A DNA stretch of 35,073 bases from Candidatus Stahliibacteriota bacterium (GCA_030609135.1 JAUWCU010000009.1:1-35073); one strand, 5' to 3'. Counted from the stretch's first letter, positions 18,540-29,354 are shown. Numbers and translations: made by a program. The notes: generated by a model not told the origin, from the sequence alone.

Positions 18540-19373
18540 CGAATTATAAAGACAATTGCCAAAACCAAACGTCTTATTAAAAAAGTGAAAGCGAACGGTA
18601 AAACCATTGGTTTTGTGCCAACTATGGGATATTTGCATAAAGGGCATTTGTCTTTGGTGCGCATCGCCCACAGGAAATCGCAATTTGTCATAGTTTCCAT
18701 TTTTGTAAACCCAACTCAGTTCAGTCCTTATGAAGACCTTACCAAATACCCAAGAGATATGAAAAGGGATGCTGCGTTGCTCAAAAAAGAAAAGGTTGAT
18801 CTCATCTTTTACCCATCAGTAAATGAAATCTATCCGCCGGATTATAAAACCTATGTCTATGTCAAAGAACTCAGCCGTCTCATGTGCGGTATTACAAGAC
18901 CCCACCACTTTCAAGGAGTCACGACCGTAGTCTTGAATCTGTTCAATATTGTCAAACCTGACATTGCGGTTTTTGGTGCAAAAGATTATCAACAAGGGGT
19001 AATCATTAAACGCATGGCAAAAGATTTAAATCTGGATATTAAAATAATTATTGGCAAAATAACAAGAGAAAAAGACGGCCTGGCAATGAGCTCGCGTAAT
19101 AAGTATCTCTCACCCAGACAAAGAAAAGATGCAACTGTCCTGTACCAAGTACTAAGAAGAATCAGATATGATTTTCGACACGGATTTTCTGACCCCAAAA
19201 GGGCAAAGACTATGATCCGTCAGATGATTGAGAAAAAAAACGGGAGAATCGACTATATCGCAGTGGTCAATAAAAACACCCTTTCGCCAGTTAAGAAACT
19301 CGGCGCCGGCACATTAATTGCGCTTGCTGTATACTTTGGCAAAACTCGACTTATCGACAACACAATTCTCTAA
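18537..19373 (+). CDS. panC: Pantothenate synthetase
   Basis: GFVPTMGYLHKGHLSLVRIAHRKSQFVIVSIFVNPTQFSPYEDLTKYPRD...KDYQQ...LAMSSRNKYLSPRQR. Confidence 0.97.
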   Translation: MRIIKTIAKTKRLIKKVKANGKTIGFVPTMGYLHKGHLSLVRIAHRKSQFVIVSIFVNPTQFSPYEDLTKYPRDMKRDAALLKKEKVDLIFYPSVNEIYPPDYKTYVYVKELSRLMCGITRPHHFQGVTTVVLNLFNIVKPDIAVFGAKDYQQGVIIKRMAKDLNLDIKIIIGKITREKDGLAMSSRNKYLSPRQRKDATVLYQVLRRIRYDFRHGFSDPKRAKTMIRQMIEKKNGRIDYIAVVNKNTLSPVKKLGAGTLIALAVYFGKTRLIDNTIL

Positions 19374-19389
19374 AATTAAAACGTTACTC

Positions 19390-19418
19390 TTGACACAAGA
19401 AATAACGGTGTGTATAAT
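19390..19418 (+). promoter_or_regulatory. topA promoter
   Basis: TTGACA (19390-19395), 17-nt spacer, TATAAT (19413-19418); the ORF-track start at 19410 overlaps the -10 box. Confidence 0.65.
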
Positions 19419-19430
19419 GAATCCGCAAAT

Positions 19431-21629
19431 ATGAAGAAGAAAGCAAGAAAAGAAAAAAAGAAAATAAATAAAAAAATTATCATCGTGGAATCGCCGACCA
19501 AAGGCAAAACGATCAAAGGTTTCCTTGATCCGAACTACACGCTGGTATCATCGCGCGGCCATATCAAAGACTTGCCTAAATCAACCCTCGGGGTTGATGT
19601 TGAAAATAACTTCCTGCCGCGCTATATTAAAATAAGAGGTAAAGCAAGTATTATTCGGGAAATAAAAAAGGCCTGTAAGAATTCATCGGAGATTTTTTTG
19701 GCTCCGGACCCAGACCGCGAAGGAGAAGTAATAGCCCAGCATCTTGCCGAAGAGTTAGATGCTAACGGTGCGCGAATAAAAAGAGCCTTATTTTATGAGA
19801 TCACTCCTGAACATGTAAAAAGAGCCCTCGCCAATACAACGATCATTAATCAAAACCTGGTCAATGCGCATAAGGCGAGAAGAGTCCTCGATAGAATAGT
19901 CGGCTACTACACCAGTCCCATACTTTGGAAAATCATTAAAGGAGGGTTGTCAGCTGGTCGGGTTCAGAGTGTTGCATTACGTCTTGTATCTGAACGCGAA
20001 AAAGAAATTACTTCTTTTAAACCAATACCCTATTGGGTTGCCGAAGCAAATTTCATAACGGAACGCAACGAGAAATTTCTCGGGAAGCTTTGGCGTATAG
20101 ATGGAGAAGCCAGAAAAATCGCAGATAAAAAGGAGTTAGAGCGAATCAAGACGACTCTTAAAAAAGGCACAAAATTCAAGGTCTCATCTTTTCGGGTAAC
20201 AAATCCAAGCCGAACACCACCTCCACCATTTATTACCTCCACGCTCCAACAAGAAGCGTCAAAACACGTACGGTTTTCTGCTAAAAAGACAATGTACATT
20301 GCTCAAAGCCTTTATGAGGGAATCAGGCTACCGCAAGGACGTATCGGTCTCATCACCTATATGCGTACTGATTCAATCCGCGTGAACACAAAAATTCTGG
20401 AACGATTAAGGAATTATATCGTTGGCAAGTATGGCGAAGAATATTTAAACAAGACAATTCGGATTTTCAAAGACCGCAAGAACATCCAGGGTGGTCATGA
20501 AGCAATCCGTCCGACCAAGCTGGAGCTTGAATCAGATAAAATTAAACAACATTTGACTGATGATCAATACAAAATCTACAAATTGATTTTCGACCGTTTT
20601 ATTACCTCGCAAATGTCGCCGGCTAAATACCGTCAAAAAGAAACAGTAGTTAGCTTCGGCGGTGTTGATTTTAAAGCCGAGGAAATGAAACAAATCTTTC
20701 CAGGCTTTCAAATTGTCAGCGGCGACTCAATCGCCAGAGGGGCAGTACCTGACATGGAAGTTGGTGAGGATGTGGAAATGACAGATATAGAGTTCACTGA
20801 GAAAAAGACCGAACCTTCAGCCCGTTACACAGAAGCGAGCCTCATAAAGAAATTAGAAGAAAATGGCATTGGCCGACCGTCAACCTATGCTCATATCCTG
20901 CAAACACTCTTTGATCGTGGCTATACTATCAAAGAAAAAAGCAAAATACAGGCTACTGAACTTGGTCTTCAAGTATACGACGTAATTATCCCAAGGTTCT
21001 CAAATATCTTTGAGGTATCATTTACCGCCAAGATGGAAAAAGAACTTGATCAAATCGAAGCAGGTACAAAACTGTGGCAGGATGTAATCCGTGAATTCTA
21101 CGATCCCTTTGTAATAAACTTGAATAAAATAAAAGAAGAAGTCGATAAGATAAAAGAATCGATCAGTCAAAAAGTCGAAAAAAAATGTCCAAAATGCGGT
21201 CGCCCGCTCGTTATTAAATGGGGCAGATACGGAAAGTTTCTGGCTTGTTCAGGATTTCCTGAATGCAAGCACTCGGAAAACCTTGAACATGAAAAGAGCG
21301 ATCGCAAGTGTCCAGAATGCGGCAAGCATTTGACAATCCGACATGGAAAATTCGGTAAATTCCTTGCGTGTTCTGGTTACCCGGATTGTCGTTATACTGA
21401 AAATCTTGCACATGATGCACCCTGCCCTATGTGTCATGGTGATGTCATAATCATAAAAACACGTCGCGGTAATGTCTACAAGTGCAAACAATGTGACTTT
21501 TCGACCTTTTATCCACCGAGCAAAGATCGGTGTCCCCAGTGCGAGCACGGTATGGTTATGAAAAGAGGCAAAAAGGTCTGTCCAGTTTGTACCGGACTCA
21601 TCAAGAAAAAGAAACATGCAAAAAAGTAA
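19431..21629 (+). CDS. topA: DNA topoisomerase I with C-terminal zinc ribbons
   Basis: IIVESPTKGKTIKGFL, LAPDPDREGEVIAQHLAEEL, YMRTDSIR, EENGIGRPSTYAHILQTL, repeated CPKCGRPLVIKWGRYGKFLACSGFPEC zinc fingers. Confidence 0.97.
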   Translation: MKKKARKEKKKINKKIIIVESPTKGKTIKGFLDPNYTLVSSRGHIKDLPKSTLGVDVENNFLPRYIKIRGKASIIREIKKACKNSSEIFLAPDPDREGEVIAQHLAEELDANGARIKRALFYEITPEHVKRALANTTIINQNLVNAHKARRVLDRIVGYYTSPILWKIIKGGLSAGRVQSVALRLVSEREKEITSFKPIPYWVAEANFITERNEKFLGKLWRIDGEARKIADKKELERIKTTLKKGTKFKVSSFRVTNPSRTPPPPFITSTLQQEASKHVRFSAKKTMYIAQSLYEGIRLPQGRIGLITYMRTDSIRVNTKILERLRNYIVGKYGEEYLNKTIRIFKDRKNIQGGHEAIRPTKLELESDKIKQHLTDDQYKIYKLIFDRFITSQMSPAKYRQKETVVSFGGVDFKAEEMKQIFPGFQIVSGDSIARGAVPDMEVGEDVEMTDIEFTEKKTEPSARYTEASLIKKLEENGIGRPSTYAHILQTLFDRGYTIKEKSKIQATELGLQVYDVIIPRFSNIFEVSFTAKMEKELDQIEAGTKLWQDVIREFYDPFVINLNKIKEEVDKIKESISQKVEKKCPKCGRPLVIKWGRYGKFLACSGFPECKHSENLEHEKSDRKCPECGKHLTIRHGKFGKFLACSGYPDCRYTENLAHDAPCPMCHGDVIIIKTRRGNVYKCKQCDFSTFYPPSKDRCPQCEHGMVMKRGKKVCPVCTGLIKKKKHAKK

Positions 21630-21682
21630 CACATTAGCCCCAAACAGCCACCCCATTTTCAAAAGAGAATGAACCGATCTTT

Positions 21683-22531
21683 ATGAAAATCGGTTTTCAT
21701 ATATCAATCGCCGGTGGTTTTCAAAATGTCATCCAACGAGCCCTCGAACGAAAGTGTGAAACAGTACAATTATTCTCCAGAAACCCTCGAGCATGGAAAT
21801 ACCGAGCTCTGGACAAAGAAGACATTAGACTTTTTAAAAAAGGCATGGAACAAACACAGATATCACCGTTATTCATCCACATGCCGTATCTCGTCAATTT
21901 AGCTTCATCTGATAAAGTTCTGTTTCAACGATCAATAGATTCGCTTGTCGTGGAACTACAAAGAACGGCACAAATCAATGCTCATTTTGTAATAATGCAT
22001 ATAGGCTCTTGCCCAGACGAAGGAAAAGGCTTAAGGTTAATGACAAAAGGGATAAACCAAGCTCTTCAGCGCGCCAAAAATAAGATTATCTTGTTATTGG
22101 AGAATACACCAAAAAGCGGCCATGAACTCGGTTATGCATTCACCCAGATAAAAAAAATAATCGACGGCGTCAAACAAAGCCGGAGAATCGGCGTTGTCTT
22201 AGATACTGCACATGCCTTTGCTGCTGGATACCCGCTCCATACTAAACACGGGGTCGCACGCACCATGGCTGAATTTGACGAAATTATCAGTATCGACAGA
22301 TTAATGCTCGTCCACCTCAATGATTCCAAAACAGAACTTGGCTCGGGTCGTGATCGACATTGGCACATTGGAAAAGGCAATATCGGCAAAGGCATAGGCT
22401 ACATTCTCAAGCACCACCTTCTAAAAGATAAACCATTTATCATGGAAACCCCAAGGAAAAATCTGCAGGATGATTTGATGAATCTGAAGACAATTAAAGA
22501 AATCTTGAAAGAGAAAGGAGAATATCAATAG
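21683..22531 (+). CDS. nfo: Endonuclease IV
   Basis: GFHISIAGGFQNVIQRALERKCETVQLFSRNPRAWK, LLLENTPKSGHELGYAF, VVLDTAHAFAAGY, LVHLNDSKTELGSGRDRHWHIGKGNIG. Confidence 0.96.
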   Translation: MKIGFHISIAGGFQNVIQRALERKCETVQLFSRNPRAWKYRALDKEDIRLFKKGMEQTQISPLFIHMPYLVNLASSDKVLFQRSIDSLVVELQRTAQINAHFVIMHIGSCPDEGKGLRLMTKGINQALQRAKNKIILLLENTPKSGHELGYAFTQIKKIIDGVKQSRRIGVVLDTAHAFAAGYPLHTKHGVARTMAEFDEIISIDRLMLVHLNDSKTELGSGRDRHWHIGKGNIGKGIGYILKHHLLKDKPFIMETPRKNLQDDLMNLKTIKEILKEKGEYQ

Positions 22532-22602
22532 GCATCGTTGTATGTATCTCTTGACCATTGCCAAAATATGTATATCATATCGATAGTTAAAGGAGGATAA
22601 AA

Positions 22603-23730
22603 TTGGCACACGCTTACACACCAGGACTAAAAGTGCTTGCCCACACTACTTTGACCAAAGAACGTCGGCTACCGCTACCAGGAAAAATTCTGGTAAACAA
22701 AGGCGCTAAGGTTCGTGGTGAAGAGGTTGTCGCAAGAACTGAACTACCAGGGAATGTTCAAACGTTAAACATACATGGTTTATTGGGGATACTCCCTGAT
22801 GAAGTCGAAGAAGCGATGCTCAAAAAAATAAATGACCCCATCAAAAAAGATGAAATCGTTGCTCAAAACAAAGGTTTCTTCGGTTTGTTCAAATCATCAG
22901 TTCGAAGTCCAATAGATGGGGTTATTGAGAGTGTTTCAAAAATCACCGGCCAGATCATTATGCGAGAACCACCTATTCCGGTTGAAGTCATGGCCTATAT
23001 CGACGGTGAAGTAGTCGACATTATCCAGAACGAAGGCGTGAAAATCAAGACGCACGGGAGTTTCATCCAAGGTATCTTTGGTATTGGCGGCGAAACAATA
23101 GGTGCATTAGCCATGGTCGCGAATAACCCTAATGAAGTGCTCACAGAAAAGGATATTGATAAATCATTCAAGGAGAAAATAATCGTCGGTGGTTCAATCG
23201 TGACCTATAATGCCCTGGAACAAGCCAGAAAGGTTGGAGTTAAAGGTATTGTGATTGGTGGTATTGAAGATCAGGACCTCAAGCAATTTATGGGTTATGA
23301 TATCGGGGTTGCGATTACTGGTTCTGAACAGGTCGGTCTAAGCCTGGTCATAACCGAGGGGTTTGGCAAAATGAGTATGGCGAACCGGACCTTCCAGCTG
23401 CTTAAATCTTTGGCTGGCAAGAGGTCGTCCATAAACGGCGCAACCCAAATCAGAGCTGGGGTCATGCGCCCCGAGGTGATCGTGCCAATGGAAGAAGTAC
23501 GAGAGTCCAAGAAAACTGCCGATATCTCAACTGGAAGCGGTCTTGGAGTTGGCATGGCGGTTCGAATTATCAGAGAACCACATTTCGGTGCAATAGGTAA
23601 GGTTGTAGCGCTGCCTGTTGAACTACAAAAGATAGAAACTGAGGCTTTGGTGAGAGTACTCCAGGTCGAGCTGGAAGATAAACAAGTCGTTGCCTTACCA
23701 CGAGCCAATGTGGAAATTATTGAGGAGTAA
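22603..23730 (+). CDS. Conserved-looking hypothetical protein with lipoyl/barrel-sandwich-like N-terminal segments
   Basis: TTG start with SD AAAGGAGG; LPLPGKILVNKGAKVRGEEVVARTELPG and SPIDGVIESVSKITGQIIMREPPIPVEV resemble hybrid barrel-sandwich motifs; family not recognised. Confidence 0.75.
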   Translation: MAHAYTPGLKVLAHTTLTKERRLPLPGKILVNKGAKVRGEEVVARTELPGNVQTLNIHGLLGILPDEVEEAMLKKINDPIKKDEIVAQNKGFFGLFKSSVRSPIDGVIESVSKITGQIIMREPPIPVEVMAYIDGEVVDIIQNEGVKIKTHGSFIQGIFGIGGETIGALAMVANNPNEVLTEKDIDKSFKEKIIVGGSIVTYNALEQARKVGVKGIVIGGIEDQDLKQFMGYDIGVAITGSEQVGLSLVITEGFGKMSMANRTFQLLKSLAGKRSSINGATQIRAGVMRPEVIVPMEEVRESKKTADISTGSGLGVGMAVRIIREPHFGAIGKVVALPVELQKIETEALVRVLQVELEDKQVVALPRANVEIIEE

Positions 23731-23732
23731 TA

Positions 23733-24566
23733 ATGGCGGCATTCGTTTTCTTTCTTATCGCAACATCAGGGGTAAATACACTCTTGTTGCCAGCATCACC
23801 AGTTGGCATAACCACCCCTTTTTCAATATCGAAAGATGCCGAGGCGATCTTTTACAACCCGGCAAATTTTGAAGCACAAGATAATTACCAAATCTGGTGT
23901 TCGTACAACCGCTTCTATTTATCGATGCAGAGCGTTTCACTAGCCCTGACCAGAAAAATAAAGACGCTTAATGTGGGTATCGCATTTTTGAACTTTGATT
24001 ACGGTGACATTGAATGGCATCCAAACTACCCAAGTGAAGACTCTTTGACATATTACTCAGGGAATGATTTTACCATAGTATTAGGCGGTAGTGTACCGAT
24101 TACAACTCAAGGTAAAATCGGTGTAAATTTAAAGTACGTTTCGGAAAACATTCTTATTTATTCTGATTACGCATTAGCTTTTGACATCTCGTTTACCTAC
24201 GTCGGCACCAAGGCTGGAATCAGTTTTGGCGCAGCTAATATCGGTTCGAAGATAACCATAAATAATGAAGACGTTAATCTGCCAGCCCGAATAAGTATCG
24301 GCGCTTTCTACGATTTAAAGAAGTTCATCCCGAGTTTCGATATATATTATTTAGTAAACACCGCGGCGTTTGAGGGTGGACTTGGCATAGATATACCGGT
24401 CCATAAAATAGCCAATCTCAATGGCGCAGTTCTTTACCGCGAGGTTCCTTACCCAGGCTTTGGTCTGGAGATCAGACCCGGGAAACTAATTATCAAATAC
24501 GCCGGCGCCTTATACCCTCAAAATCTTGGTTTGATTAATTCCATCGGCATAGGTTTTGAATTTTAA
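23733..24566 (+). CDS. Predicted outer-membrane beta-barrel protein (PorV/PorQ-like)
   Basis: Signal peptide, [12 protein letters not shown] motif, alternating aromatic strands, C-terminal [10 protein letters not shown]. Confidence 0.7.
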   Translation: MAAFVFFLIATSGVNTLLLPASPVGITTPFSISKDAEAIFYNPANFEAQDNYQIWCSYNRFYLSMQSVSLALTRKIKTLNVGIAFLNFDYGDIEWHPNYPSEDSLTYYSGNDFTIVLGGSVPITTQGKIGVNLKYVSENILIYSDYALAFDISFTYVGTKAGISFGAANIGSKITINNEDVNLPARISIGAFYDLKKFIPSFDIYYLVNTAAFEGGLGIDIPVHKIANLNGAVLYREVPYPGFGLEIRPGKLIIKYAGALYPQNLGLINSIGIGFEF

Positions 24567-25507
24567 TGAATGGCATCTGGCTGGATTTTGAAAGACCGAT
24601 TGGCGAACTCGAGAAAAAGATCGAAGAGCTAAAGGGTCTTAAAGGCGTCGATGAAGAGATCACGCGCCTGGAATCCCAAGCCAAACGACTAAAGAAGAAA
24701 ATATACTCGAATTTGAGTCGCTGGCAGCGAGTCCAACTCGCTCGTCACCCAAGACGCCCTTACCCTTTGGATATCATCCCCTTAATCACTGAAGATTTTA
24801 TAGAGCTCCACGGTGACCGGCGTTTTGGCGACGACTGGGCAGTTGTATCAGGCATTGCAAAGTTCGATAAGTTCAACGTTGCAATCGTGGCACAGCAAAA
24901 AGGACGAGACACTAAAGAAAAAATCAAACGAAATTTCGGTATGCCCCACCCTGAAGGATATCGTAAGGCTTTGCGGATAATGAAGATGGCGGCGAAATTC
25001 GCGATGCCGATAATAAACATGGTTGATACACCTGGTGCTTATCCTGGTGTAGAAGCTGAAGAACGCGGTCAGGCTGAAGCGATCGCTACGAATCTATTTG
25101 AATGTGCTGTCTTACCAGTACCAATCGTTGTCTTAATCGTCGGTGAAGGTGGTTCTGGCGGTGCATTGGCAATTGCGGTCGGCGATCGAATTCTCATGCT
25201 GGAAAATTCCATCTATTCAGTAATATCACCTGAAGGATGTGCTTCTATACTCTGGCGTAATTCTTCCAAGAATAAAGAAGCCGCTGAGGCGCTGAAAATA
25301 ACTGCCTCTGATCTGATAAAGCTGGACATCATTGATGAAATAGTGCCGGAACCTACGGGCGGCGCACACCTAGACCCGGAGCAGACTGCGAAGAATATAA
25401 AAGATGCCCTCATCAAACACCTCGATGAACTAACCAAAATACCAATCGATAAACTCATTCCACTCAGGATAAGCAAATTCCAAAATATGGGGGTTTATAA
25501 AGAGTAA
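24566..25507 (+). CDS. accA: Acetyl-CoA carboxylase carboxyltransferase subunit alpha
   Basis: [123 protein letters not shown]. Confidence 0.97.
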   Translation: MNGIWLDFERPIGELEKKIEELKGLKGVDEEITRLESQAKRLKKKIYSNLSRWQRVQLARHPRRPYPLDIIPLITEDFIELHGDRRFGDDWAVVSGIAKFDKFNVAIVAQQKGRDTKEKIKRNFGMPHPEGYRKALRIMKMAAKFAMPIINMVDTPGAYPGVEAEERGQAEAIATNLFECAVLPVPIVVLIVGEGGSGGALAIAVGDRILMLENSIYSVISPEGCASILWRNSSKNKEAAEALKITASDLIKLDIIDEIVPEPTGGAHLDPEQTAKNIKDALIKHLDELTKIPIDKLIPLRISKFQNMGVYKE

Positions 25508-26151
25508 TGGCTTTACAGGGTAACTTAGAGGATTTTGAACTGACTGATGTCTTCCAACTGATCCAACTCGGTCAGAAAGATGGTGGTTTGCGCATTCAGT
25601 CTGAAGATGATGTTGGAATCGTTTACTTCAAGGACGGCATAGTAATTCACGCCAAGACAAATTCAATTCGAGGCGAAACAGCTATCGATACGATCTTGAC
25701 TTGGAAAAAAGGCAGATTTGTCTTTAATCCCAATGAAGAAACGCTTGAACGCACCGTTGATCTGCCGATACAGCAGGTAATACTTGAAGCAGCACGTCGA
25801 ATTGATGAAATGACTAAAATCCAAAAACTCATACCCTCATTTGATGTCGTTGTAAATATTATTGAAGTACCTGATGCCGGTGTAGAAAAAATACATCTAA
25901 AACCTGAGGAATGGAAAATCCTTTCGTTTGTTGATGGGACACGGGCGGTCAAGGATATCGCTTCAAAAACAAATGTCTCGGAATTTGAAACCGCACGCAT
26001 CCTATATGGTCTGATATCTTCAGGACTGCTTAAGATCGTTCAGAAAACCGAGACCCTTAAACCAGCCGAAAAGATTGAAGAAAAGAAAGAAGACAAAAAA
26101 GAAGATAAGAAAGAAGGCGGCGGTCTCTTCGGGTTGTTCAAGAAAAAATAA
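25507..26151 (+). CDS. DUF4388 domain protein (PatA-like)
   Basis: [75 protein letters not shown]. Confidence 0.88.
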   Translation: MALQGNLEDFELTDVFQLIQLGQKDGGLRIQSEDDVGIVYFKDGIVIHAKTNSIRGETAIDTILTWKKGRFVFNPNEETLERTVDLPIQQVILEAARRIDEMTKIQKLIPSFDVVVNIIEVPDAGVEKIHLKPEEWKILSFVDGTRAVKDIASKTNVSEFETARILYGLISSGLLKIVQKTETLKPAEKIEEKKEDKKEDKKEGGGLFGLFKKK

Positions 26152-26156
26152 AACCC

Positions 26157-26453
26157 CTATAGGTCTTTAATCAATCCAAGAAATTTCTTATAAGGTATTG
26201 CGGCCCACGATTCAGCAGCAACCGCGCCGCCAGATAAGCTTATCATGGAAACCCTTGCTGCTGATTCCTCATTAGGCGCCTCATAAATATCAAGAAAATC
26301 ATAAGGCCCTAAAAGAGCATAGTGAGCAATAAACTTCACCTCAGGGCAATTCTTCTTGACTTTATCCAACCACTTTCGGCCAATCCCGGCGCGCTTTTTT
26401 ACGTCTTTAGTCAACTCCGGGGAAAGTTTTGTCACCAAGATATAAGTTGCCAT
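26157..26453 (-). CDS. GYD domain protein
   Basis: YILVTKLSPELTKDVKKRAGIGRKWLDKVKKNCPEVKFIAHYALLGPYDFLDIYEAPNEESAARVSMISLSGGAVAAESWAAIPYKKF. Confidence 0.9.
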   Translation of the reverse strand: MATYILVTKLSPELTKDVKKRAGIGRKWLDKVKKNCPEVKFIAHYALLGPYDFLDIYEAPNEESAARVSMISLSGGAVAAESWAAIPYKKFLGLIKDL

Positions 26454-26510
26454 AATACCTCCTTAGATATATAGATTAAACTCTTTTTTATCATAATGTC
26501 AAGTGTGAAA

Positions 26511-26723
26511 GGCGTGTTGCCCAAATCAAATTCAGGTCCATATAACCCTAAAATGTCATTACGCCTGTCCGCCTTTTTGTATGGCGGAAGAAACGAGATT
26601 CCTCACTGCGTTCGGAACAGGCTGCGTAATCTCATGAAAAATAATGAGATTGCCACGTCCCGCCCGTTATATATATAGACGGTCGGGACTCGCAATGACA
26701 AATAAGAATTTGGGCAACACGCC
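26511..26723. mobile_element. Small TIR element, 16-bp perfect TIR GGCGTGTTGCCCAAAT
   Basis: 26511-26526 / ATTTGGGCAACACGCC 26708-26723; core runs TGTCATTacgcc ... CAATGACA. Confidence 0.78.
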
Positions 26724-26765
26724 CTGAAGATTTGACCCGAGTCTGCATTTTATCGTAAATCCTTA

Positions 26766-27917
26766 CTATTTCCGGTAAAGGTTTAGGTGCTGTAACTTAC
26801 CGTCTTTGTCACGTGATTCATTACCGATAAGCATGTCAGATTCCAATTCAGTATTGCAGTTTTCATCATACTTCTTGAGTTCAGCGGTCTGTGCGTGTTT
26901 CAGCTCATCAAAGAAAGCGAGGATCTCCTGTTTGCCAGGGATCTTTGTGCTTGTCTCTTCGGTGCTTATGGCATCGAGCACATATGCCTTTAGCAATTTA
27001 TCTTTGACTTCAGCAAAGAACTTTGGATTGGCAAAAATATCCACGCATACGATTTCGCCGTTTAAAGCCATAATCACACCGACCATACGGTCGTCTTTAA
27101 GACCTTGCTTCATCGCATCAAAGAAAGGTTTACTCCTTTTTTCTACTTCTTCGCTTGAGAGGATGGCACCGTATGTACCACTCTGAGACGCGACATCGAT
27201 CTGTGCACATTTCTTGCTTACTTCATCCCATACATCGGTCTGTTCTTTGAATTGAAGAGCAACCCTGACACCTTTGGAGCCCACGGCACCGCCGGACATG
27301 AACTCAACAGACTTACCATGCCACCTGCCGTGCTCCACACACTTGACCTCGACTCTTACTTCCTTGCCACCTGGGATAAGGATATCAAATGAGACCATTC
27401 TATCCTGTTTGCCGCCGATGATTATCTCACCTGCCATTATGAAGATGGATTTAACCCCGGTATTCTTTATTAATACGGCTGGTACTGATGCACTCGATAA
27501 TTCAGAGATAATCACAACTTTATTCTTTTGTGCTTGATCCAGAGTTATGTAATCTCCTATGTCTAATGATGTCTTTCTGAAAACCGGATAAATAGCAAGA
27601 TGTTCGTGGGTTATAGAACTCTGAACAACAAAGTCCTGGTCAAGTTCAAAAGGAAAATCACCAGTTGCTTTTCCGATCATATATGAAAGTAAATCGTCGC
27701 TCGCACCAGCTTTCTTGAGTTTAACAATGTCCTGGGTTGATAGATCAAAGCTCATACCTTTGTTTGCGATATGCTCCTTGATAACCTCTTGTCCAACCTT
27801 TGCTTTGAGCAGGGTTATGATATCATTGATATTTTCAGACCCGGTAATCCCGAGACATCCAACAAGACACAACCCAATAGCCATAATGCCCAGTATAACG
27901 CCCATCTTTCTAACCAT
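26766..27917 (-). CDS. Lipoprotein with ARPP-1-like domain
   Basis: LVGCLG lipobox; LAIYPVFRK...VPAVLIKNTGVKSIFIMAGEIIIGGKQDRMVSFDILIPGGKEVRVEVKCVEHGRWHGKSVEF. SD AGGAGG fits Met at 27917. Confidence 0.8.
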   Translation of the reverse strand: MVRKMGVILGIMAIGLCLVGCLGITGSENINDIITLLKAKVGQEVIKEHIANKGMSFDLSTQDIVKLKKAGASDDLLSYMIGKATGDFPFELDQDFVVQSSITHEHLAIYPVFRKTSLDIGDYITLDQAQKNKVVIISELSSASVPAVLIKNTGVKSIFIMAGEIIIGGKQDRMVSFDILIPGGKEVRVEVKCVEHGRWHGKSVEFMSGGAVGSKGVRVALQFKEQTDVWDEVSKKCAQIDVASQSGTYGAILSSEEVEKRSKPFFDAMKQGLKDDRMVGVIMALNGEIVCVDIFANPKFFAEVKDKLLKAYVLDAISTEETSTKIPGKQEILAFFDELKHAQTAELKKYDENCNTELESDMLIGNESRDKDGKLQHLNLYRK

Positions 27918-28025
27918 GATTTGCCTCCTTTTTTTCATGTAAAGAACAGATGACTACCTACGTTTAGGTGCCATTCTCTATTAGTATTACATGTTTTTTT
28001 GGAATATATTCCCTCAAAAATCCGA

Positions 28026-28418
28026 TTAATTTGTTCTGGGTTTGCCGTATTTGGCTTCGATGACTGAAGTTATGCCGCCACGTGGATTAAATGCACCGCG
28101 CACAATTGCCCAACGTGGTTTTACTGCCTTAACAAAATCCTTTAACATACGGTTAACTGCATTCTCATAAAAAATGCCAAGGTTTCGATAGGCTAAAATA
28201 TATAGTTTCAATGACTTCAATTCTACAAAATACTTGTCTGGTTCATATTCAATCGTAATTATACCGGCATCAGGCAACCCTGTTTTTGGACACAATGATG
28301 TGTATTCGGGTATGGCAATTGTAATCTTATAGCTTTTGAATTGATTTGGCAGCACCTGCAATTTCGGCAACTTAACCTTTAACCCTGCTCTGGCATGTTG
28401 TTTTGTGTATTTAACCAC
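28026..28418 (-). CDS. queF: PreQ1 (7-cyano-7-deazaguanine) reductase
   Basis: YTSLCPKTGLPDAGIITIEYEPDKYFVELKSLKLYILAYRNLGIFYENAVNRML...RGAFNPRGGI. GTG start. Confidence 0.95.
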   Translation of the reverse strand: MVKYTKQHARAGLKVKLPKLQVLPNQFKSYKITIAIPEYTSLCPKTGLPDAGIITIEYEPDKYFVELKSLKLYILAYRNLGIFYENAVNRMLKDFVKAVKPRWAIVRGAFNPRGGITSVIEAKYGKPRTN

Positions 28419-28451
28419 GGAGAATTATACTGCGGTAAGCTTGAAAGTCAA
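28416..28451 (-). promoter_or_regulatory. queF promoter with start codon at about +1
   Basis: Minus strand: TTGACT-16 nt-TATAAT-5 nt-GTG. Confidence 0.65.
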
Positions 28452-28493
28452 TGCTGAAAAACAGCTATTACCAGGGTTTTCTGATGGCATTCT

Positions 28494-29354
28494 TTAGTTT
28501 ATTTTGAATAACCCGCCGATATAGAAAACGTAGAATATAAGGAGCAACCAACCTTCCCATTGGCTAATCTCCTTATCCTGGGTCATGAAAAAGAAAAGGA
28601 GCGATGCTATCACCATCATCGGCAGAGCAAAAGTGATGATGTGCTGAGGTATAATTAGCGAACCAATCAACGCCGGTATCCCCATAACGGCAAGGACATT
28701 GAATACATTGGAACCTAAGACATTACCGATGGCAATCTCGGGTTTTCCCTGACGCACGGCAGTAATGCTCACCACCAATTCTGGTAAAGACGTTCCAAAA
28801 GCAACTGCACTGGCAGCAATTATTTCCTTGCCGATGTTTATGATTTGCGATAGCTCGATTACCGCCTCAACCGTGTAGCGACCACCTAAGTAAATGAAAA
28901 AGCTGCTGATGATGAGTACAATAAATGTTTTAACACCGACTTTTATTTTCTTTACCGGCTTGCGGGTCATCCCGCGGTTCTTTGCCCGGTCCCCATTTCC
29001 CCCGCTGGTTACCGCGTGTAAGAAATATACCACCAAGCCGATTAGACATAGGAGCGCTTCAAAAAGCGAAAACCGGCCATCCCACACCGTGATCGTCAAA
29101 AAAAGAGCGGTGCCCATTAATAGCGGCAGATCAATATGGATGAGTTCATAAGTGATTTTCAGTTTCTTGGCGGCTATTGCAGTCACGCCAACAACAAGAA
29201 ATATATTCGTAATGTTTGACCCGACAACATTACCAATCACAATTTCTGAGGAGTTGTGCAGAACCGCAAAAATTGAAGATATTAACTCTGGCAGCGAAGT
29301 TCCAATAGCAACGATTGTTAAACCAACGACAAAATCCGGGATACCAAAAGCCAA
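28494..29354 (-). CDS. Calcium/sodium antiporter (YrbG-like)
   Basis: Duplicated exchanger motifs GLTIVAIGTSLPELISSIFA...GNVVGSNITNIFLVVG and AASAVAFGTSLPELVVSITAVRQGKPEIAIGNVLGSNVFNVLAVMG. The true N terminus probably lies upstream of the called Met. Confidence 0.93.
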   Translation of the reverse strand: MAFGIPDFVVGLTIVAIGTSLPELISSIFAVLHNSSEIVIGNVVGSNITNIFLVVGVTAIAAKKLKITYELIHIDLPLLMGTALFLTITVWDGRFSLFEALLCLIGLVVYFLHAVTSGGNGDRAKNRGMTRKPVKKIKVGVKTFIVLIISSFFIYLGGRYTVEAVIELSQIINIGKEIIAASAVAFGTSLPELVVSITAVRQGKPEIAIGNVLGSNVFNVLAVMGIPALIGSLIIPQHIITFALPMMVIASLLFFFMTQDKEISQWEGWLLLIFYVFYIGGLFKIN

